Positions 59,600-64,000 of a stretch of DNA of 64,000 bases are shown one piece after another. Below the pieces are notes generated by a model. That model saw only the letters and a program-made list of their open reading frames with translations, was not told where the DNA came from and made no database searches. Location of the stretch: contig OZ255821.1 of NCBI GenBank assembly GCA_965277435.1, forward strand, positions 930,001 through 994,000, written 5' to 3'. Made by a program: the position numbers and the translations under genes. The stretch comes from Bog-105 sp965277435 (GTDB lineage: Bacteria; Acidobacteriota; Terriglobia; Bryobacterales; Bryobacteraceae). How positions within the stretch are numbered: position 1 is the first letter of the stretch; each line of letters starts with the position of its first letter.

Positions 59600-60163
59600 T
59601 TAGACCGCATTGTTTGGCTTGGAGAGTGAGGCGACGCCATGGCCGCGAGTTTCGCGGATTCTGATAAAGAGCATGTACAGGACGATGATCAGGTTGATGA
59701 CAAAAATCGCGACGCGGTCCCAATCCATTCGCTCGACCATCTTCAACAGCTCCCAGGGCAGATAGAGGGCACCCGACAGCAACGCGAACCACTCCGCCCA
59801 CACTCGACGATTCCATAAACCCCAGGCTTCGATGAAGCGGACCGAGGCGTAACTGCCTATCGCCGCGCCAATCATCCACCAGCGCGTATCGCTGATGGTC
59901 GTAGCCGCGTTCAGCAGCGTTTGCCCTAGACGGCGATCAAAGTCTACATGCAAATGATAAAGAAGGTTTTCGGCGAATTCCTGAACGTGCGAATGGACCG
60001 CCAGAAGGGCCACACCGAGCACGATCACCAGCACACCTTTAAAAGCTTCGAACGAAGCCACGGCCCGCAGGCCAGCCTTACTGGTCCGGTCATCGACTGC
60101 CCCTTGTAAAGGCGCCGGTCGGCTTACATCTTCGAGGCCCGTCATTCTCAGATGCTCGCACAC
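59600..60163 (-). CDS. DUF2127 membrane protein
   Basis: A 187-residue protein from a GTG at 60163 (ATG at 60145 is the alternative). After a soluble lead of about 30 residues comes DUF2127: 'LRAVASFEAFKGVLVIVLGV', then 'RFIEAWGLWNRRVWAEWFAL' and 'LYLPWELLKMVERMDWDRVA', with four helices. Function unknown. 55 bp upstream of the VanZ-like gene on the same strand. Confidence 0.85.
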   Translation of the reverse strand: MCEHLRMTGLEDVSRPAPLQGAVDDRTSKAGLRAVASFEAFKGVLVIVLGVALLAVHSHVQEFAENLLYHLHVDFDRRLGQTLLNAATTISDTRWWMIGAAIGSYASVRFIEAWGLWNRRVWAEWFALLSGALYLPWELLKMVERMDWDRVAIFVINLIIVLYMLFIRIRETRGHGVASLSKPNNAV

Positions 60164-60437
60164 CGGAATGAGCGTTAGTTCCTAGGAGCTACCGAAATCC
60201 ATATAGTCCTAGAACCATTTCTACAACTAGGTATATCTTCTTGAATGTTCCGAGGTACACTAGTTGCAACATGGGCGGTGACGCACTCGCGCGTCCCGCC
60301 CCCTCCGACACAGCAAGGGTCCGTCCAAACCGGGCCTTTGCTGCGAATCCGTAGCCAAAGAATAGCTCAAATTCCGTCTCAATACATCTAGGAAATGGCT
60401 GATTGAGTGGCATTTTCAGACATTTCTTTCGCTAACA

Positions 60438-60464
60438 AGTACTGTCGCCATACTTCGCAGTACT
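60438..60464. repeat. AGTACTG/CAGTACT inverted repeat in a gene-free stretch (60164-60570)
   Basis: The 407-bp gap between DUF2127 and the ketosynthase has no coding frame I trust. It holds AGTACTG (60438-60444) and CAGTACT (60458-60464), a perfect 7-bp inverted pair with 13-bp spacer. A second pair, CAACTAG (60224-60230) with CTAGTTG (60260-60266), lies nearer the DUF2127 start. The rest includes a G+C-rich imperfect hairpin around 60310-60345. Regulatory role unknown. Confidence 0.4.
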
Positions 60465-60570
60465 ATTTTCTATAAATCACGTTGTTTTAATTCCAGGCAT
60501 TTACGCGAATTATAAGATTGAAGCCCTGAATTCAATTATTCGCCCCGGTGCCCCGCCCTCAAGTCAGGGT

Positions 60571-61785
60571 TCAAGCCAGTACTCGCCGCAGCACCAGAGT
60601 CGCATTCAGTCCTCCGAACGCGAAGGTATTGGAGAGAGCCACGCGCAAATCGGCTTGCCGGGAGACATTTGGCACGACATTCAGGTCGCAGGCCGGATCA
60701 GGTTCTCGGAAGTTGATGGTGGGAGGGACTACGCCGCATCGTAAAGCCATGGCCGTAAGCACTGCCTCGACAGCCCCGGCCGCCCCCAGCGTGTGTCCAT
60801 GCATGGATTTGGTGGAACTGACGAATACCGAATCCGCTTTGACACCCAAAACTGCTCGAATCGCCTGCGTTTCCGACGCGTCGTTGGCTTGCGTTCCGGT
60901 ACCATGAGCGTTGATGTAATCCACCTGGCCGGGGTCGACGTCAGCGTCCGTGAGCGCCCAGGTCATGGCTTTCCGGGCGCCTTCCAAAGCCGGCTGTGTG
61001 ATGTGATGCGCGTCCGAACTCATGCCGAACCCGATCACTTCCCCCTGAATCGTCGCTCCGCGCGCCCGTGCATGCTCCCACTCTTCGAGCACCAGCATGC
61101 CGGCGCCTTCGCCCAGCGTTAACCCGCGCCGGTCCGCCGAAAAAGGACGGCACGGCTCCGGCGAAACCACGCGCATGGCCTCCCAGGCCCGCAGCAAACC
61201 TTCGGCGAATACCGCTTCACTGCCGCCCGCAATGGCGGCTGTCACTTGCCCATGCCGGATCATCCAGAATGCCTGCCCGATGGCATGATTAGACGATGAA
61301 CAAGCGGTCGAGATGGTGTACGCCGGCCCATGAATGCCCCATTCGAGGGAAATCTGGCTGGCGGCCGCATTCGACATGGTCCGGGGGATCGTCAAAGGTG
61401 ACACCCGCGGATTCTTCTCCAGATAGAGCCGCTGGTAGCCTTCTTCTTCGGTAAACTGGCCGCCTACACTGCTGCCCGTAACGACGGCCGTACGATCTTC
61501 CAGCCCGTGCCGGAACTGCAGGCCGCTCTGCGTGACGGCTTCGCGCGCCGCCGCCACACCGAGCAATGCAAAGCGCTCGAGCAACACCATTTCTTTTTCT
61601 GAAAAATAAGCGAGCGGCCGAAACTCCACCGCTTCCGCCCCGTACTGAAACTTATAAGGAGGAGTTCCTGTATCGCGCAGTTTCCGGATGCCGGTCTCGC
61701 CGGTGCTGGCCCGCTGCCAGCATTGGGCGACTGAGTTCCCCAATGCGCAGATCAGCCCTTGTCCTGTAATCGCGACGCGCCTCAT
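60571..61785 (-). CDS. Beta-ketoacyl-ACP synthase II-like condensing enzyme
   Basis: A 404-residue thiolase-fold ketosynthase with a complete C-H-H triad: C162 in 'ISTACSSSNHAIG', H294 in 'YINAHGTGTQAND' and H331 in 'STKSMHGHTLGAAGA' with K326. The family glycine loop 'LSNTFAFGGLNATLVL' is near the end. It resembles FabF and the KS of type II polyketide or aryl-polyene systems. The ATG overlaps the stop of an acyl carrier protein gene (ATGA), so both are made together. No malonyl transferase, reductase or dehydratase is adjacent. Confidence 0.92.
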   Translation of the reverse strand: MRRVAITGQGLICALGNSVAQCWQRASTGETGIRKLRDTGTPPYKFQYGAEAVEFRPLAYFSEKEMVLLERFALLGVAAAREAVTQSGLQFRHGLEDRTAVVTGSSVGGQFTEEEGYQRLYLEKNPRVSPLTIPRTMSNAAASQISLEWGIHGPAYTISTACSSSNHAIGQAFWMIRHGQVTAAIAGGSEAVFAEGLLRAWEAMRVVSPEPCRPFSADRRGLTLGEGAGMLVLEEWEHARARGATIQGEVIGFGMSSDAHHITQPALEGARKAMTWALTDADVDPGQVDYINAHGTGTQANDASETQAIRAVLGVKADSVFVSSTKSMHGHTLGAAGAVEAVLTAMALRCGVVPPTINFREPDPACDLNVVPNVSRQADLRVALSNTFAFGGLNATLVLRRVLA

Positions 61786-62069
61786 CCAGAGGCATCGGTC
61801 GACGGGACCTTGCTTTTCTTCTCCACCAGCTGCCGCACGCCATCCACCGTTTCGCGCACCGACCGCAGCTGCGCCACACCCTCGTCGGGAATCTCTATGT
61901 CAAACGCTTTTTCCAGCTCGAAGACCAGATTGATGCCGTCAAGTGAATCGATTTTGAGCTCTTCGAAGGTGCTGTCAAGAGAAATCGATTCAACGGGCAT
62001 GCGCTGCGTCCGGGCGATCACTTCCATTACCTTCTCCCCCAGATTATCCGCTTTAGCGTAGGCAGCCAT
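61782..62069 (-). CDS. Acyl carrier protein
   Basis: A 95-residue acyl carrier protein: four-helix pattern with the phosphopantetheine serine S42 in 'LKIDSLDGINLVFELEKAF'. The 'D-S-L-D' form and acidic helix II are normal for type II carriers. The C-terminus is extended and basic/acidic mixed ('VEKKSKVPSTDASG'). It is dedicated by overlap to the ketosynthase next to it and thus not the housekeeping ACP beside fabD/fabG. Confidence 0.93.
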   Translation of the reverse strand: MAAYAKADNLGEKVMEVIARTQRMPVESISLDSTFEELKIDSLDGINLVFELEKAFDIEIPDEGVAQLRSVRETVDGVRQLVEKKSKVPSTDASG

Positions 62070-62137
62070 CTTCCGAACTCATAATAACGTGCGAGTGGGT
62101 GAGGAGCGCCGGTCCGGTTCCTTGTTGGCGGCCCAGG

Positions 62138-62440
62138 TTATTGCGGTGGGGTTTCCGCCTCGAATCCTTCGTCAAACGAGGCGGTCGAACCGCATACCGT
62201 CACCTTCAGATTCTTGGTGGCTTTGAACGGTACCTGGTTACTGGTGCCGTAGCGCATTACGTTCACTACGGCTCCGGGTTCTGAAGCTGTGTAAACCCGG
62301 CAGGATTCCAGCTGGGTGCGGCTCCATTTGTTCTTCTCGAAATTGATTGCGGTAAATCTCTGTTCGAAGAATCCCAGCGTCTCCGCGCGCAGTGCACAGG
62401 AAAGCAGCACCGCCCCAGCCAAAATCTTTGCTGCAACCAT
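62138..62440 (-). CDS. Small secreted protein, unknown family
   Basis: A 100-residue product from the ATG at 62440 (GTG one codon earlier is open; GAGGGTG precedes). It has a signal peptide 'AAKILAGAVLLSCALRA'. The mature part has two cysteines ('LESCRVYTAS' and 'VTVCGSTAS'), possibly one disulphide. I recognise no family. It lies 68 bp downstream-left of the acyl carrier gene's start, on the same strand. Confidence 0.6.
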   Translation of the reverse strand: MVAAKILAGAVLLSCALRAETLGFFEQRFTAINFEKNKWSRTQLESCRVYTASEPGAVVNVMRYGTSNQVPFKATKNLKVTVCGSTASFDEGFEAETPPQ

Positions 62441-62487
62441 CACCCTCTACTCTGCCAGAGTGCGGCGAAGCCCCAATCCAGAGAGCG

Positions 62488-63459
62488 CTAATTCAATAAA
62501 CCGCCATGGCCCAAACAGGCGATCTCCCAACCCGAGATCCGGTATTGCGCAAGGATCGGTGGCAGCACCAGGTCGAGCACGTTCGGCTTGGTTGAGCGGA
62601 AACAACACGGAGCGGACACAATCGGAATGTCATCCTTGTAGCTCAGCATCATCAGGTTACCCGGCTCGACCGGAGCGAGAAACCGTTCCAGATGCGCGCC
62701 GAGTCGCAGCAGCGCACGTCCTACGACATCTTCTGGCCCAGCGGGCGCAGTGGTAGAGGCAACCAGGATCACCGACGGTTTGGTGCGCAGCAGATGCTGC
62801 AGCGCTCGCGTAACCTGCTCTTCTTCTTCGACCGCCGCCAGAGCGTACCGCAGATTCCCGCCGAAGCGTTCCACCCGCGTGCGCACCACCCCTTCGAATA
62901 GAGTTCGCGCGCGGTCTCCATGCACCGGGTCGGTGTAGAGAACACCCACGCCGGTCTCCCGAATCGGTCTGGCCTGCAAAATAGCGCCCCGCTCGTTTAA
63001 GATCGATAACATCGTCTCGAGCTGCGACTGTGCCACTGCGAAAGGCGCGCTCTTAATCGTCGCCATGCGCTCTCCCGCCCTGACGTACCGGTAGTTCGCT
63101 ACTGTCGCGATCGCTATGCTGCTCGTGCAGTTAATCTGCCGCAACAGTTCGTCGTCCACCAGCGCACAGCAATTAGCGGTAGCCACCAGGTTGGCTCGTC
63201 CGCCCGCTGCCAGCCTGATTTCCACGGATCCGCAGCACATGGCTTGCGCCACCTCCATTACTGCTTGATCCTCGCCAATTTCACCGTCCTCGAGCTCCGT
63301 CACCCAAACCTGTTGCATGCCTTCCGTCTGCAACAAGCGGATATCTTCATCGCTCAGCACGTGTCCCTTGGCTAAAAGCTTGCGTCCGCCCTGCCGGAAA
63401 ATCGTACAGCAAAGTACGCGGCCGGTTGATTCCTGGATATCTAAGGTAAGTGCTCGCAT
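62488..63459 (-). CDS. Molybdopterin-binding protein (MoeA/MogA-like domain)
   Basis: A 323-residue protein with GGAGGAAG four bases before its ATG. The C-terminal half has the MoCF-biosynthesis (MPT-binding) pattern: 'IRETGVGVLYTDPVHGDRAR', then 'SVILVASTTAPAGPEDVVGR' and 'LMMLSYKDDIPIVSAPCCFR'. The N-terminal half resembles the molybdopterin-binding regulator/oxidoreductase accessory proteins. It probably acts in or around molybdenum cofactor use. A cluster of GTACT words lies directly upstream. Confidence 0.82.
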   Translation of the reverse strand: MRALTLDIQESTGRVLCCTIFRQGGRKLLAKGHVLSDEDIRLLQTEGMQQVWVTELEDGEIGEDQAVMEVAQAMCCGSVEIRLAAGGRANLVATANCCALVDDELLRQINCTSSIAIATVANYRYVRAGERMATIKSAPFAVAQSQLETMLSILNERGAILQARPIRETGVGVLYTDPVHGDRARTLFEGVVRTRVERFGGNLRYALAAVEEEEQVTRALQHLLRTKPSVILVASTTAPAGPEDVVGRALLRLGAHLERFLAPVEPGNLMMLSYKDDIPIVSAPCCFRSTKPNVLDLVLPPILAQYRISGWEIACLGHGGLLN

Positions 63460-63481
63460 TACTTCCTCCCGCCAGTCTTTT

Positions 63482-63540
63482 TAGTACTAGTTGACTGGTG
63501 GTACTGAGTATAACGGTACTTTTTTATAAAAAGCTAGTAC
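63482..63540. promoter_or_regulatory. GTACT cluster upstream of the molybdopterin-binding gene
   Basis: GTACT occurs at 63484, 63501 and 63516, and GTAC at 63537, spaced 17, 15 and 21 bases in an A+T-rich stretch. The first is part of TAGTACTAG, also seen at 40718-40726. The gene start is only 23 bases to the left. No clear -35/-10 pair could be fixed. Confidence 0.35.
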
Positions 63541-63626
63541 AAAATTGAGAACTTTGCACTTTTTACCAAATATTTTTTTGAAAGAGCCATTGGAGGACGA
63601 GGAAAGTACCACTCGGGCTGTAACTT

Positions 63627-64000
63627 TTACCGAAGACCTGGTTTTGCCAATGTGGGAAGTGCAACCAGTTCTGAAAAGTTCTCATCTGGTGTACGGATTA
63701 TTTCGACGTTCGGATCACCCAGCTGCTTTAAAACCGCAATTTCATCGCAATTCCGGAATTTCGAGCATCGCAAACAGTCTTTCCAGACTTTTAGTGGTAA
63801 TTCACCGCGTTCGACTTCATGGAACCCCGCCTTCTCGAAAAACCCAGGCACATAGGTAAACGCAAAAATCGACGCCAGCCCGTTTTCCCGCGCTTCCAAT
63901 TCTAGGTTTTCCACTAACGCGCGCCCCACGCCGTGCTGTTTGGCCTCGGGCCAGACGGCAAGCGAGCGGACTTCGCCACTGGTCGGAGTATAAAAATGCA
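63627..64000 (-). CDS. GNAT acetyltransferase, short N-acetylglutamate-synthase-like; N-terminus cut by window edge
   Basis: Reading the minus strand from the window edge gives an open frame to 63627. It contains the acetyl-CoA site 'GEVRSLAVWPEAKQHGVGRA' followed by LVENLE, then 'IFAFTYVPGFFEKAGFHEVE', and a C-terminal 'KVWKDCLRCSKFRNCDEIAV'. The conserved K-V-W-x-D-C-x-x-C segment marks the short ArgA-type N-acetylglutamate synthases, the first step of arginine synthesis. The start lies beyond 64000. The 167-bp gap to its left holds the GTACT cluster and no gene. Confidence 0.85.
   Translation of the reverse strand, partial: HFYTPTSGEVRSLAVWPEAKQHGVGRALVENLELEARENGLASIFAFTYVPGFFEKAGFHEVERGELPLKVWKDCLRCSKFRNCDEIAVLKQLGDPNVEIIRTPDENFSELVALPTLAKPGLR

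Noticed and set aside
60189..60413. 74-codon frame in the gap upstream of DUF2127
   Set aside because: No ribosome site, no domain pattern and unusual composition; not supported as a gene.
1..64000. tRNA, rRNA, CRISPR arrays, transposases, phage genes
   Set aside because: Scanning the gaps I found no tRNA T-loop in a cloverleaf context, no regularly spaced repeats and no transposase or integrase motifs.

Overview
The window reads as chromosomal DNA of an acidobacterium, most likely from the Bryobacterales/Solibacter side of Acidobacteriota. No rRNA marker is present, so this rests on gene types: a PadR regulator overlapping a very large MacB/FtsX-type permease with the acidobacterial N-terminal prefix, a 1125-residue Oar-like TonB receptor with a carboxypeptidase-regulatory N-terminus, PQQ-propeller proteins with inserted domains, a cytochrome c fused into a propeller, and many GTG/TTG starts with 4-bp stop/start overlaps. 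I saw no tRNA, rRNA, CRISPR array, insertion sequence or phage gene. The window cuts a PilZ gene at the left edge and an acetyltransferase gene at the right edge.

Layout. 1-5.9 kb: PilZ protein, CPBP membrane protease with a coupled secreted protein, a vapBC locus with a readable promoter, an MgtE-N/CBS protein, a small methyltransferase and a TumE/TumA-like toxin-antitoxin pair. 5.9-10.5 kb: cupin, lgt, lspA and ileS on the minus strand, a lipoprotein-processing and translation block. 10.5-19.0 kb: a split secreted protein, a hairpin-plus-tail dispersed repeat, a phosphoesterase, a repetitive secreted protein, an MFS exporter, and a PadR-controlled ABC transporter divergent from its regulator. 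19.4-31.2 kb: a surface-glycan-like cluster with a NusG/RfaH-type factor, two family-2 glycosyltransferases, a sugar isomerase/epimerase and an SDR on the opposite strand, an FAD oxidoreductase, then PQQ propeller, large membrane protein and PQQ-cytochrome c fusion in one co-directional run.

31.2-40.6 kb: C45-type hydrolase, stand-alone oxidase subunit III, receiver protein, MacA/MacB-like adaptor and ATPase without a permease, then alanine racemase with three glycosyltransferases. 40.8-49.4 kb: stress membrane protein, second repeat copy, DUF4159, DinB, a second CPBP protease, aldo/keto reductase, a second vapBC locus with a consensus promoter, a truncated slipin, and PadR plus giant permease. 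49.4-64 kb: TonB receptor, two ABC exporters flanking a GH1 beta-glucosidase and a decayed formylglycine-enzyme-like gene, VanZ-like and DUF2127 membrane proteins, a ketosynthase with its own acyl carrier protein, a molybdopterin-binding protein and a short N-acetylglutamate-synthase-like protein.

The parts most worth pursuing are the dispersed hairpin-plus-tail element (11.36-11.50 kb and 41.14-41.22 kb), the PQQ propeller carrying a membrane segment inside the propeller together with its neighbours, the apparently leaderless vapBC promoter with an operator in its spacer, and the small ORF plus hairpin in front of a slipin lacking its SPFH domain. All family names come from reading motifs by eye; no database search was run.
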